From Sulfuracidifex metallicus DSM 6482 = JCM 9184 (GTDB lineage: Archaea; Thermoproteota; Thermoprotei_A; Sulfolobales; Sulfolobaceae), in the NCBI GenBank assembly GCA_032834875.1, contig CP135238.1, forward strand, positions 874,011 through 938,010: a stretch of 64,000 bases of DNA, in the 5' to 3' direction. Made by a program: the position numbers and the translations under genes. The notes beneath the pieces were generated by a model. The model saw nothing but the letters and a program-made list of their open reading frames with translations. It searched no databases and was not told where the DNA came from. Below are positions 55,112 to 64,000 of the stretch, one piece after another; within the stretch, counting starts at the first letter, position 1; the number at the start of each line of letters is the position of its first letter.

Positions 55112-56371
55112 TTACTTCTTTGACCTTTCCCTTTCGAAGAAATTTATCTCGACGTGGAGCACGTGTATTATAAGCCCAATCAAGAGGGAGACCAGACCTA
55201 CGACCAGCGACTCATCTCCAAGAACTGACATAATAACTAGGGAGGACATTAAGCTAAACAATTGAACCCAAGGATAAAAGGGGGATCTGAAGGTAGGTTT
55301 CAGCCTTTTTCTGCCTATGAACACAGCCAATGGGGTTATAAGGTAAGAGAAGATGGTTCCAAAATTGGATATTAATCCCAATACCTCTACGTTTCCAAAG
55401 AAGAGTGATAATATCATAAAAGAAGATATAGCGGGAAGCGTAAATCTCCCCGTTCTAGGGATGAGCTTATCCTTAACCATCTGTTCCGTAGTCCTGACCG
55501 ACGCTATGATCAAGGATAAGGTCACGGAGAACGTTGAAAGTAGTGCAACTCCCGACACAATCGCAACTGTCCAGTAGGGCGCATGAACTAACATGAGAGC
55601 GAATCTGAGCGGATCCCCTTGTACCCCGAACTTCTGCCAAGGAACCCCATACAACATCGAGAACACTATCAGAATGTAAATAATAGATGAAATTGAAAGT
55701 GAGAGAATTATAGCTCTGGGAACGTTCCTTACGCCGTCCTTTACAGAGGGAGTGAGGGTAGCCACTGTGTTGAATCCTGAGTATGCAAAGAAAGCTAAGG
55801 AACTGGCTTCCAAGATTCCGTTAATGCCGTGAGGAGCTACAGGCGTAAAATGGGATATACTAAAGGTTGAAACTGAAAGGATCACTATGGCGAAAATCAG
55901 GAGGCCTGCCACGTTAATTAGGGATATATATTTCTCTAACTCAGATGCAATCTTTAATCCTCTTGAATATACCAGAGAGAGCATAATTATCAAAGTTCCA
56001 GCTATTGGGATAGAAATGGAAGGGAAAACGTAAGATGCAAAACCTAGTGCAACGGCGCTACCACTAAAAACATAGGAAATCATTCTCATCCATCCAACAA
56101 GGAAGCCTACAGTATTTCCCATTGTCTCCTTGGCAAAGGTGTAAACTCCTCCTTCCTTGTCCGGGAATTCTGAGGAAAGTTCGGCACTGTTTAGCGCTAC
56201 GCTAAAGGCTATCATGGCGGTGAATAGGAAAGAGATAAGTGCCCCTGGTCCTGCTAGATCTATAGTACTACCAGCCATTACAAAGATTCCCGCTCCGATT
56301 ATGTTTCCTAAACCTATTCCTACAGCATCCCATAGGGTGAGTTTACGTTCACTCAACGCACTTCTAGACAA
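55112..56371 (-). CDS. APC-family amino acid permease
   Basis: A 419-residue membrane protein with about twelve helices. The first helix region has the APC motif GIGLGNIIGAGIFVMAG, followed by GPGALISFLF, SSEFPDKEGGVYTFAKETMG, and AYSGFNTVATLTPSVKDG in the middle, the substrate region. It is a proton- or cation-coupled amino acid transporter of the inner membrane; substrate unknown. It is transcribed alone, between the two oligopeptide ABC loci. Confidence 0.93.
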   Translation of the reverse strand: MSRSALSERKLTLWDAVGIGLGNIIGAGIFVMAGSTIDLAGPGALISFLFTAMIAFSVALNSAELSSEFPDKEGGVYTFAKETMGNTVGFLVGWMRMISYVFSGSAVALGFASYVFPSISIPIAGTLIIMLSLVYSRGLKIASELEKYISLINVAGLLIFAIVILSVSTFSISHFTPVAPHGINGILEASSLAFFAYSGFNTVATLTPSVKDGVRNVPRAIILSLSISSIIYILIVFSMLYGVPWQKFGVQGDPLRFALMLVHAPYWTVAIVSGVALLSTFSVTLSLIIASVRTTEQMVKDKLIPRTGRFTLPAISSFMILSLFFGNVEVLGLISNFGTIFSYLITPLAVFIGRKRLKPTFRSPFYPWVQLFSLMSSLVIMSVLGDESLVVGLVSLLIGLIIHVLHVEINFFERERSKK

Positions 56372-56596
56372 TGTTTACTTTTTAAAAACTTACGTGGGGA
56401 AGCAAGAGATAAAGTGTGAATGTTTGTAATTCTTCTTTTCATTTTCTTTTCTTCTAGATCATAAGGAATTTTAACCTTAGCACATTAAAATATTCATCTA
56501 ATGTAAAACTATTAGCTCTATACAAAATTAAAATATAAATATAAAGTAAAGAAGTAAAAAATAAAAAGAAAATTAACTTGTCGTTTAAACTACTAT

Positions 56597-58897
56597 TTAC
56601 CTTCTTCTTAATAGTACAACCGCTGCTGCAATTATTATGATTACAACTATACCAATTATCACATAGGTTATTGGGAAAGACGTAGAGGTAGTAGTCGTAG
56701 TCGCAGGAGGTACAGTGGTTGTAGTAGTTGGAGATACCGCTATGGATCCGAAGTTGAATAGCTCCCTGGTAGCTCCTCCCGCATTCCATACTGCTTTGGC
56801 AACTATTTCATACGTTCCTGGCTTCAGAGAGGAAGTGTTTATGTTTGCAGTATATACTCCATTTCCGTCATTTGTTGCCATCACGACGAATGGTTTCCCG
56901 TTAATTGTCACGTTCTCATATGGCATTCCGTCACCCAAATACTTGAGATATACGTAAACTGTTGCGTTGCTTATCTGGACTGGCATGTTGGTAAGACTAG
57001 CGTTATTCCATACATATGCCGTTACGTTGTCGGTGTAAGTGTATGTGCTTCCCGCAGTTACGTTCTTCAAGAAGATTAATGCATTAATCCTTGGATAGTG
57101 TAGGTTAGCCTTTACTAAGTATTCTTCATAGTTGTTGAACACGCCTGCAAAGTAGTATCCTCCACCTCCTAGTAGGTCGGCTATTCTTTCCGAATATACG
57201 GTTGCTGGGTTGGTAGTGTTGAATACGAAGGCTGGGTAAATTGGATAGCCATCTATAGCATAAAACTCATCTGTGTAGGTTGATCCGTTCATATAGATCT
57301 TAATTTGATAAGGAGATGTTACGTTAGTCCAGGATATGTATGGCTGCGAACCGAAATAGTCAGTGCTAATGAAACCGTTATTATATAGGTAGGTATAGTT
57401 TACGTGTAGTCCATCGAAGGTGTTAGTTCCTAACATTCCCGGAAGATCAAGCCACCATATTGTGAAGTTTACATCATAGGCAGTAATAGGAACTCCGTTT
57501 ATCCATGTAGCGTTGTGAACTAAATTGATAGTTAATATAGAGCCATTAACTATCTTTCCTCCATTAGGTAATGTCATACTGGAAATTGGCGTTAAGGTCC
57601 AATTTTCTGCAATGTTAGGTAGAAGTGCAGTCTGATTTGCGTACTCACTGAATGCCAAGCCTGGGTATATGTCATCTAGGACGTTAAATGCATAAACCGA
57701 TGCACTTGCATATGGATTAATGTGACGTGGTTCGCTAGAGGATACGCTGGAATACACGAAAGTTCCGTTAAGGAATTCTCCCCTTGGGTGAACGTTTAAA
57801 AATGAAAATGCATATTCAGAAGTTACATTAAGATATATATAATCAGCCCACCCTGGTAAATACACTCCGTCCACAGCGTTAGTCCACGAGATTATTACGT
57901 ATGGCAGCTGCTGCTGTAAGTATAAATCTGCTTCCTTAACATATGTAGCTGCCGCAGATAGAGTAGGTGCCGTTAAAGCCTCACTTAAAACCTTGTCTAT
58001 AGTGGAATTAGAGAATCCACCAGTATTCGACGGAGATGTATATATTCCCTGCATCCAACTGTTGGCGAATGGACCTAGGTTGATCCATCCAAAAGTTGTA
58101 ATGTTGAAGCCGTTGAATGGTGGAGTTGTAGCTGCGCCTATTAATGTAGCAAACGATTCAGCTTCTGGAACTATTGTAAGGTTTATTGATGCTGCTGCAG
58201 TCTGTAGGTAAGTTGCTAGGTTCTGTGCTGGGGTGTCTCCAGTTGGATATGTGAAGGTAAGCTTTAGCAACGATCCGTTATAGTACCATTTTCCATCCAC
58301 ATGAGTTACTCCAGGTATTTTTTCTAAGTACGATACAGCCCTGCTTGGGTTATATGACTCGTAGTTGCTGTACCAAACCGCAGCTTCGGGATTGACATAT
58401 GGTTTGTATGCTGGAACTTCTGGATAGAGATAGAACGGTGTACCAACTCCTAGTAAACCGTCCTCATCTACAGACGTAGTAATGTTGTTGTAGTTTATCA
58501 GACTTTGTATTGCATATCTAAAGTTCAAGTTGGCAGTTAGAGGATTTCCATATGCAAATACTAGCATGAAGAAGGACTCTTGTACAGAGGCGTTTACCCA
58601 GAGATTTGGATCATGCTGACCAGTCTTAAAGTCGCTCTGATGAGTTATCGTTGCGAAGTCTATTTTTCCGTCCTGGAGAGCAGAGAACTCGGCTGAATGG
58701 GTGCCGTAGGTGAAAACATACTCTATGCTTCCAACCCAAGGACAAGTATAGGAAACTTCGTACCAGTTGATAACCGGTTGTTCAGCGGTAGCAGACACGT
58801 AGGCTGCTTCAGTTATTACACCTGTATCTACTATTATGGAAAATAATAACACACCTAGGGTTAAAATCGTTATTAACCTTCTTACTTTATTTTCCAT
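56597..58897 (-). CDS. family-5 ABC binding protein with circularly permuted domain order
   Basis: A 766-residue exported protein: N-terminal signal helix (8-24), mature part, Ig-like domain (about 614-722), Thr-rich stalk (723-740) and C-terminal helix followed by RRR. The SBP_bac_5 landmarks are in an unusual order. The second half of the family comes first: GKID (77-80), NFRYAIQSLINYN (125-137), FGWINLGPF (269-277), ADLYLQQQLPYVIISW (323-338). The first half follows: RHINPYASASVYAFNVLDDI (391-410), LPNIAENWT (426-434), WINGVPITAYDVNF (465-478), GGYYF (579-583) and LVKANLHY (594-601). That is a circular permutation. It is presumably the binding protein of the permeases at 60428-62994. Confidence 0.88.
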   Translation of the reverse strand: MENKVRRLITILTLGVLLFSIIVDTGVITEAAYVSATAEQPVINWYEVSYTCPWVGSIEYVFTYGTHSAEFSALQDGKIDFATITHQSDFKTGQHDPNLWVNASVQESFFMLVFAYGNPLTANLNFRYAIQSLINYNNITTSVDEDGLLGVGTPFYLYPEVPAYKPYVNPEAAVWYSNYESYNPSRAVSYLEKIPGVTHVDGKWYYNGSLLKLTFTYPTGDTPAQNLATYLQTAAASINLTIVPEAESFATLIGAATTPPFNGFNITTFGWINLGPFANSWMQGIYTSPSNTGGFSNSTIDKVLSEALTAPTLSAAATYVKEADLYLQQQLPYVIISWTNAVDGVYLPGWADYIYLNVTSEYAFSFLNVHPRGEFLNGTFVYSSVSSSEPRHINPYASASVYAFNVLDDIYPGLAFSEYANQTALLPNIAENWTLTPISSMTLPNGGKIVNGSILTINLVHNATWINGVPITAYDVNFTIWWLDLPGMLGTNTFDGLHVNYTYLYNNGFISTDYFGSQPYISWTNVTSPYQIKIYMNGSTYTDEFYAIDGYPIYPAFVFNTTNPATVYSERIADLLGGGGYYFAGVFNNYEEYLVKANLHYPRINALIFLKNVTAGSTYTYTDNVTAYVWNNASLTNMPVQISNATVYVYLKYLGDGMPYENVTINGKPFVVMATNDGNGVYTANINTSSLKPGTYEIVAKAVWNAGGATRELFNFGSIAVSPTTTTTVPPATTTTTSTSFPITYVIIGIVVIIIIAAAVVLLRRR

Positions 58898-59161
58898 AAT
58901 AAAGTCTGCTACTATGGTACTATTTAAACATTAATCTTGGCTTGTTATGTTAATATACAGATTTATAATTGAATTTTCTTGACATTGGGAATAAAATAAT
59001 TTGAATTTTTCTCTCTCATAAAATAAATCCTTTTATCTAGTTTAGATGAATAGAAGTTATGAAAAAATGTCATAAAATAAATTTATATAAGGTTTCAGCT
59101 GGCTTGTAAAAGTAGTTAATAAAATTATAGAAGAATATAATTAAAAATCTAATCTTATAAT

Positions 59162-60304
59162 TTAAATATGTATTTTTAGTATAAGTCCCTCTACTGTAGT
59201 GTCGTTTGTATAACCGACCGCGGTAATGTAATTTCCAGATACACTCATATCCTCTATCACTTGGTTGCCATTCTTATATAATACTTTTAATTCTTGTAAG
59301 GATTTACCACATAAAATGACAGTGCCGTACTTCAAGCTAGAACTAGAGGTAAATGGTACTTTCAGTGAAAGGATGTATGTTCCGTTTATGTAAATCACGG
59401 AAGTTACAAATCCTACATGATATGGGAGTGTGATGTTATTGGAAGTCCCATTGTGAAAAAGTACCACGTAGGGCGAAAAATGATCCGACTCGTATAGTTC
59501 ACCTACTGCAATCCAGCCTTGCGGTGAGAACGCGGATGATACGAAAGATCCCTCGTCGTATCCTTTCACGCTGAAGTTTTGAAAGGTACCGTTGTAAACA
59601 GCAAACGTAGCATTAAATGTGTTCCCGCCTGCTATTCCTACTCCTGTAGGTGAGGGAGAGAGATCGTAAATTGAATCTATAAATCCTCCTCCTACTGGGG
59701 TAAAATAAGAGGGAAGATTGGGAGAAAGGTTTACGGTTGAGCCGTTTGAGAACTCCTTAACTAACATAGGTAATAGAACTCCTTCACCGTTACTTAGATA
59801 TATGAAGGTATTACCTCCAATCAACCAGTACCCATTGTACCAAGTGACACTCCATATCTGTCCCAACGAATTATCTGAGCCTAACTTATAGCTAAAGTTA
59901 TGCAAAGATCCACCGTTATCTGCTACAAGACAAGTGTGAAGGTTTCCTCCTATGTAATTGTCTCCCCCGAACATTAATGTCGTACCGTTATATCCTATTG
60001 TATATATGGAACCGTTTTGGAAAAATCTACCCAATTTCAATTGAGTATAATTCATCATGTTATTCAAATTGACTACGAACGCTTCTCCGTGTGACGGATT
60101 CCCACCAATTCCCGCAATTATTAACTGATTATTTCCCAAATAGAGAGCGGAGAATACCTTTTCTAGCTCTGGTATAGTAATTGCTTTTATATCATTGCTT
60201 TGATTCGAGATAAAGTTTGTATAATAATAAATAAACGAAATTACAATCAAAATCAAGACTATTATAGACAATCCGGCTTTAGTCCTCTTGCTGAACGTTA
60301 TCAT
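59162..60304 (-). CDS. membrane-anchored surface protein, possibly beta-propeller
   Basis: A 380-residue protein: N-terminal helix (AGLSIIVLILIVISFIYYY), then an all-beta exterior part with repeated units of the type YNGYWLIGGNTF / GGNTFNATFAVYNG / YINGTYILSLK, many N-glycosylation sites and two cysteines. The repeats suggest a propeller, but I cannot count the blades reliably. It lies between the permuted binding protein and the permease operon, on the same strand as the former. AT-rich. Confidence 0.6.
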   Translation of the reverse strand: MITFSKRTKAGLSIIVLILIVISFIYYYTNFISNQSNDIKAITIPELEKVFSALYLGNNQLIIAGIGGNPSHGEAFVVNLNNMMNYTQLKLGRFFQNGSIYTIGYNGTTLMFGGDNYIGGNLHTCLVADNGGSLHNFSYKLGSDNSLGQIWSVTWYNGYWLIGGNTFIYLSNGEGVLLPMLVKEFSNGSTVNLSPNLPSYFTPVGGGFIDSIYDLSPSPTGVGIAGGNTFNATFAVYNGTFQNFSVKGYDEGSFVSSAFSPQGWIAVGELYESDHFSPYVVLFHNGTSNNITLPYHVGFVTSVIYINGTYILSLKVPFTSSSSLKYGTVILCGKSLQELKVLYKNGNQVIEDMSVSGNYITAVGYTNDTTVEGLILKIHI

Positions 60305-60427
60305 AAAATATCAATTACGAAAATGGATCCGAGGTAAAAAACCCTTAACACAATAAACCCACAAACTTTCATTTTGTCATATTATTCTCTAATAAGTTTT
60401 TTAAAGAGGACGCTAATCTATTAAACG

Positions 60428-61510
60428 ATGGAAGCAAAGAAGAGCAACGAATTAGAGAAAACGACCAGACGAAAAGGAAGTTTGTTGGCTAGAGCTTCTT
60501 CGCGTTTACCACCTAGATATATTGTAAAAAGATTGATAGAACGATTTATACTTCTATTTGCTATCGTAAACTTTCTCTTTTTCATTTTCTGGGTCTTTCC
60601 CCTTTATATTGCTCACTTTAACCCGGCAGAGTTCTACGTTCCTCTCAATTACAAGAACATAAATAGAGAAGCCGAAGTTCAGGCTTTGGACAGACAGTTT
60701 GGATTTGATAAGCCGGTGTACGTACAGTATATAGACTATGTTATTTCCATGCTGACATTTCACTTTGGATACTCTCTAATATACGATCAGAGTATAACTT
60801 CACTTATAATTTCTCATCTTCCAGTAGATTTGATAATTCTAATTCCTTCGCTAATCTTGAGTACAGTGCTTGCAGTAGGCTTAGGACTCTTCTCTGCCCT
60901 TAGATATGGTAGAATTGCAGATGTAATAAATTCTAACCTTGCAATAATTACTTATTTCGTACCAGCTTTCTGGCTTCTGACTATCATTTTAGATTATTTG
61001 GGTTTCACTTTGAACCTATTTCCTACAAACATAGTAGATGCTTTGACTGGACCTAACGGTGAGCCTCTCAAGGGATTCGCTTACGTCGCTGGACTGCTGA
61101 AGTTTTCTGCCCTACCCATAATACTTCTTACATTCCTGTCCTACGGCATAAGAATGGTTCTAACTAAAGCGTCCGCGGTTGAGGTCATGGGTAGTCACTT
61201 CATAACCTACCTAAGAGCTAAGGGTATACCTGAGTCTAGGGTTGTATTTAGGCATGTACTTAGGAACGCAATAATTCCAGCTCTTACTAGGGTGGGCGTA
61301 GATTTCGCCTTCGTGATAACTGGATCCGTCTTTGTAGAAGAGATATTCAACTTTCAAGGGGTTGGATTACTTCTATTGCAGGCTGCTGAAAACGTGAATA
61401 TTCCAGTACTTGGAGCGTCATTCTTCATCATTAATTTCTACATTATAGTTGTTCTTCTTATTTTAGATTTTGTCTATCCATTTATTGATCCGAGGGTGAA
61501 GTACGAATGA
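60428..61510 (+). CDS. oligopeptide ABC permease, DppB-like
   Basis: A 360-residue permease. First helix LLFAIVNFLFFIFWVFPLY, exterior loop with FDKPVYVQYIDYVISMLTFHFGYSL, core LPVDLIILIPSLILSTVLAVGLGLFSAL, coupling motif YLRAKGIPESRVVFRHVLRNA, and the final FVYPFIDPRVKYE. It has about 40 basic, charged residues before the first helix, longer than in the copy at 50691. First gene of the second importer operon. The stop overlaps the next start (ATGA). Confidence 0.92.
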   Translation: MEAKKSNELEKTTRRKGSLLARASSRLPPRYIVKRLIERFILLFAIVNFLFFIFWVFPLYIAHFNPAEFYVPLNYKNINREAEVQALDRQFGFDKPVYVQYIDYVISMLTFHFGYSLIYDQSITSLIISHLPVDLIILIPSLILSTVLAVGLGLFSALRYGRIADVINSNLAIITYFVPAFWLLTIILDYLGFTLNLFPTNIVDALTGPNGEPLKGFAYVAGLLKFSALPIILLTFLSYGIRMVLTKASAVEVMGSHFITYLRAKGIPESRVVFRHVLRNAIIPALTRVGVDFAFVITGSVFVEEIFNFQGVGLLLLQAAENVNIPVLGASFFIINFYIIVVLLILDFVYPFIDPRVKYE

Positions 61511-62994
61511 ACAAGGTCATGAAACAACTTTTCTCAAGGAAGTCATTTGTGATATCTCTAGCTATTCTTCTATTTTTCGTGATTATATCGATATTTGCTA
61601 ATTATCTTACCCCTTATACTAATCCATATAGCTTCAATCAAGAATATGTTGCTACCCCTTATTCTCCTCCACAGTGGGCTACCATCTTTCCTCAATACAG
61701 TGGCCTGCCTCCTACATATAATAACCTGCTTTCTTCTTCACAACCGCAGTTTGTTAAAAACGGAACAGTTAGCTATGCCCAAGTAGGTTCATCGAAACTT
61801 TCAGTTTATATGAAGGGTTCAGGTTCATTCCTTAATGTTTCATATCCTTTCTCCTATGACGGTTCAAAGTACAAAGAGGCTCCATCATCTTTCACTATTA
61901 CATTTTCTTATCTTCCAAAGGGTGTTAACTCAACTGAAGTGCAGCTAAACGTGTATTTAATTCATGGGAACAAAACGTTCTTCATAAGTAGTTACGTTCC
62001 TCCAACATATACTTTGCTGTTCTTTTATCCGGTATGTACAATAAACATGGACTCACTAAACAATATTTATATATCTTCTCAATCATTGACTTATTCCAAT
62101 AGCCCATTTGTCAATTCTTTATCTGGTTCAGCTAGGTATGAAGGTGCTTTTGTTATACCATCTCTAATATTCAAGGGAGAACCTTCCTCATATAAGTTGA
62201 TGGTTTCTATTGTTGATCTTTCAGGTCAACCCATAAACGTAACAATGACCAAGCCTAGTCTTCACACACAAGGATATCTATTCGGAATTATGGGTACAGA
62301 CTTCAGAGGATCTTCAGTCTTTGCAGAATTCGTCCTTGGAGCCAGATTTGATCTAGAACTGAGCGTAATAACTGCCGTAGTAATAGTAGCTATAGGGCTA
62401 ATTGTTGGACTGGTTGCTGGATATAAGGGAGGAAAAACCGACCTTACTCTTAACTCTATAACTGATTTCTTCCTTACTATTCCTACTCTTCCCCTGTTCA
62501 TAGTACTGGAAAGTATGCTAGTAGCTACAGGGCTCGTCCTAGATATAAATATAGTAGTATTGTTATTTCTTTTAATAGCCCTACTTTCGTGGATGGCAAC
62601 AATGAAAGTAATAAGGTCAGCTACCTTGACTCTGAGAGGGAGAACTTTCGTTGAGGCATCTAGAGCCTTGGGAGGAGGAAGCTTCCATATTATAATGAAG
62701 CACCTTATCCCTAATATTCTTGGAATCATAGTTGCACAGATAGCTTATGACGTACCCACCGTGATTTTAATAGAGTCCGGAATAGACTTCTTAGGACTTG
62801 GAATAACGTCTTTCCCAACTTGGGGAAACATGTTAGGTTATGCGTCACATGAGGTCGCAGCAAGCAACGGGTTCGTATGGTGGTGGATACTTCCTCCTGG
62901 TTTAGGTATAATTCTGCTGTCTGTTGCCTTCTACTTCATAGGTACTTCGCTTAGGGACGTACTAAGTCCTTATAAAACTAGAGGTGAGATATAA
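61507..62994 (+). CDS. DppC-like permease with a large extra external domain
   Basis: A 495-residue permease, against 311 for the homolog at 51722. The first helix (FVISLAILLFFVIISIFANYL) is followed by about 230 inserted residues (roughly 35-265), beta-rich with several N-glycosylation sites (NVSYPF, NKTFF, NVTM), before the usual MGTDFRGSSVFAEFVLGARFDLELSV. Then come the normal core helices (GLVAGYKGG) and coupling motif ASRALGGGSFHIIMKHLIPN. It overlaps its neighbour upstream and sits one base before the ATPase start. Confidence 0.9.
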   Translation: MNKVMKQLFSRKSFVISLAILLFFVIISIFANYLTPYTNPYSFNQEYVATPYSPPQWATIFPQYSGLPPTYNNLLSSSQPQFVKNGTVSYAQVGSSKLSVYMKGSGSFLNVSYPFSYDGSKYKEAPSSFTITFSYLPKGVNSTEVQLNVYLIHGNKTFFISSYVPPTYTLLFFYPVCTINMDSLNNIYISSQSLTYSNSPFVNSLSGSARYEGAFVIPSLIFKGEPSSYKLMVSIVDLSGQPINVTMTKPSLHTQGYLFGIMGTDFRGSSVFAEFVLGARFDLELSVITAVVIVAIGLIVGLVAGYKGGKTDLTLNSITDFFLTIPTLPLFIVLESMLVATGLVLDINIVVLLFLLIALLSWMATMKVIRSATLTLRGRTFVEASRALGGGSFHIIMKHLIPNILGIIVAQIAYDVPTVILIESGIDFLGLGITSFPTWGNMLGYASHEVAASNGFVWWWILPPGLGIILLSVAFYFIGTSLRDVLSPYKTRGEI

Positions 62995-62995
62995 A

Positions 62996-63982
62996 ATGTT
63001 AGAGATGTCTGTTGACGACGAGCTCAGCATAAGGGGGTTAAAGACCTATTTCAAGACCAAGACCGGATACGTTAAGGCGGTTGACGATTTCAGCATGACC
63101 GTTAAGAAGGGAGAGATAATGGGGTTGGCTGGTGAGTCTGGAAGCGGAAAGTCTACAATAATTACAACCGTCTTCAGGGTACTTCCTCAAAACGCCTCAG
63201 TTATGGGGGGCAACATCTTGTTCGAGGGTGGGGACGTCCTTAAGATGGATAGGAAGAAGTTTGACAAAGAAGTTAGGTGGAAGAAGATATCTTGGATTCC
63301 TCAAGTATCAATGGATTCTCTAGATCCCCTTTACACCGTGAAAAGTCAGATGGTAGAGACAATAATGGTCCACGAGGATGTAAGCAAAGGTGAGGCGGTG
63401 GAGAGAACCTATGAGGCACTGGAATCCGTAAAGCTTAACCCCGAGATAGCTGACAAGTATCCTCACGAGCTTTCCGGAGGTCAGAAACAAAGGGTTATAA
63501 TAGCCATGTCACTCCTTCTGAAGCCCAATCTAGTTATGGCGGACGAACCTACAACTGCTCTAGACGTGGTTACTCAGGCAACTATAGTAGACCTCCTATT
63601 ATCAAAGAAAAAGGAACTGGGTTTCTCCATGGTTTTCGTCACTCACGATCTTTCCCTTCTGGCTACTTTTAGCGATAAGGTGACCGTGATGTATGCAGGT
63701 CAACTTGCCGAGAGCGGTCCATCAGAATCCATATACAGGAATCCTCAACACCCTTACACTCAGTTACTTCTGAAATCCATTCCAGACATAAGGAAGTGGA
63801 AGGAGAGAAAACTTTACTCTATACCTGGAGAGCCTCCAGATCTGGAGAATCCTCCCTCCGGTTGTAGATTCAGGACGAGATGTCCATTTGCTATGCCGGT
63901 GTGTAAGGAGAAAGTTCCAGAGCCCGTGATGACCAAGGAAGGTCATGTGGTTGCTTGTCATCTAATAGGTGGATCGAAATGA
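62996..63982 (+). CDS. oligopeptide ABC ATP-binding protein, DppD-like
   Basis: About 328 residues: Walker A GESGSGKSTIIT, Q-loop PQVSMDSLDPLYTV, signature LSGGQKQRVIIAMSL, Walker B LVMADEPTTALDVVTQ, H-loop VTHDLSL. The C-terminal cysteine region GCRFRTRCPFAMPVCKEKVPE is complete. I place the start at ATG 62996, eight bases after GGTGA (62983-62987); GTG 62984 lies in that site. It overlaps the following gene by four bases. Confidence 0.93.
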   Translation: MLEMSVDDELSIRGLKTYFKTKTGYVKAVDDFSMTVKKGEIMGLAGESGSGKSTIITTVFRVLPQNASVMGGNILFEGGDVLKMDRKKFDKEVRWKKISWIPQVSMDSLDPLYTVKSQMVETIMVHEDVSKGEAVERTYEALESVKLNPEIADKYPHELSGGQKQRVIIAMSLLLKPNLVMADEPTTALDVVTQATIVDLLLSKKKELGFSMVFVTHDLSLLATFSDKVTVMYAGQLAESGPSESIYRNPQHPYTQLLLKSIPDIRKWKERKLYSIPGEPPDLENPPSGCRFRTRCPFAMPVCKEKVPEPVMTKEGHVVACHLIGGSK

Positions 63983-64000
63983 TAGAGGGAAAGTCTATTA
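63979..64000 (+). CDS. start of a following gene, probably DppF-like ATPase
   Basis: ATG 63979 overlaps the DppD-like stop (ATGA) and the frame MIEGKSI runs out of the window. By comparison with the first importer operon it should be the second ATPase. Only seven codons are visible. Confidence 0.5.

Noticed and set aside
56454-56789. 111-codon minus-strand frame at the end of the permuted binding protein
   Set aside because: It overlaps the Thr-stalk and anchor codons in another frame and has unnatural composition (Tyr/Asn/Cys-rich).

Overview
The window reads as a thermoacidophilic archaeon of the order Sulfolobales (Metallosphaera/Acidianus/Sulfolobus range). Reasons: moderately AT-rich DNA, leaderless genes with a TATA box about 25 bases before the start, GGTGA ribosome sites inside operons, Ser/Thr-rich membrane-anchored surface proteins, oligopeptide-type ABC binding proteins with Thr-rich linkers, and above all the gene order dsrE-tusA-hdrC1-B1-A-hyp-C2-B2. 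Genus cannot be fixed from the sequence alone.

1-3.1 kb: end of an unidentified gene, queC for preQ0/archaeosine, two paralogous winged-helix regulators around a TusA, a 51-residue zinc-ribbon/YHS-like protein (1770-1925), and a CoA-binding-fold protein. 3.2-8.0 kb: one tightly packed operon with a lipoate-protein ligase of the sLpl(AB) type, two radical SAM proteins of the LipS1/LipS2 type, a cytosolic M23-like protein and a histone-deacetylase-like hydrolase. 8.3-9.6 kb: a helical repeat protein (DUF1641-like) with a perfect 296-base internal repeat. 10.1-12.7 kb: minus-strand operon dsrE3A, lpd, an unknown gene and a thioredoxin-like protein. 13.1-19.6 kb: sulfur-oxidising heterodisulfide-reductase-like (sHdr) cluster. 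These parts form one pathway: DsrE and TusA carry sulfane sulfur to sHdr, and the Lpl/LipS enzymes assemble lipoate, presumably for the lipoate-binding carrier that works with sHdr and Lpd. No carrier gene is visible in the window.

19.9-28.2 kb: an SDR oxidoreductase, a MacB-like ABC operon with a large surface protein, a ferritin-like diiron protein, an SRPBCC-like protein and a glutamine amidotransferase. 28.9-35.0 kb: two divergent ABC export-type operons with membrane/surface proteins. 35.3-45.7 kb: an eroded region with a lone nucleotidyltransferase, a glycosyltransferase gene broken by a 352-base IS200/IS605-like non-autonomous element, trpB2, membrane proteins, a frameshifted DUF457-like pseudogene, proC and a Ser/Thr-rich surface protein. 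45.9-48.2 kb: an M1 aminopeptidase split by a frameshift.

48.6-64.0 kb: two oligopeptide-type ABC importers. The first has a binding protein with normal domain order; the second has a binding protein whose family-5 landmarks are circularly permuted and a DppC-like permease with a large extra external domain. An APC amino-acid permease lies between them. The strongest items for follow-up are the permuted binding protein, the two uncharacterised companions of the lipoate operon, the probable ACG start of dsrE2B, and the split glycosyltransferase.
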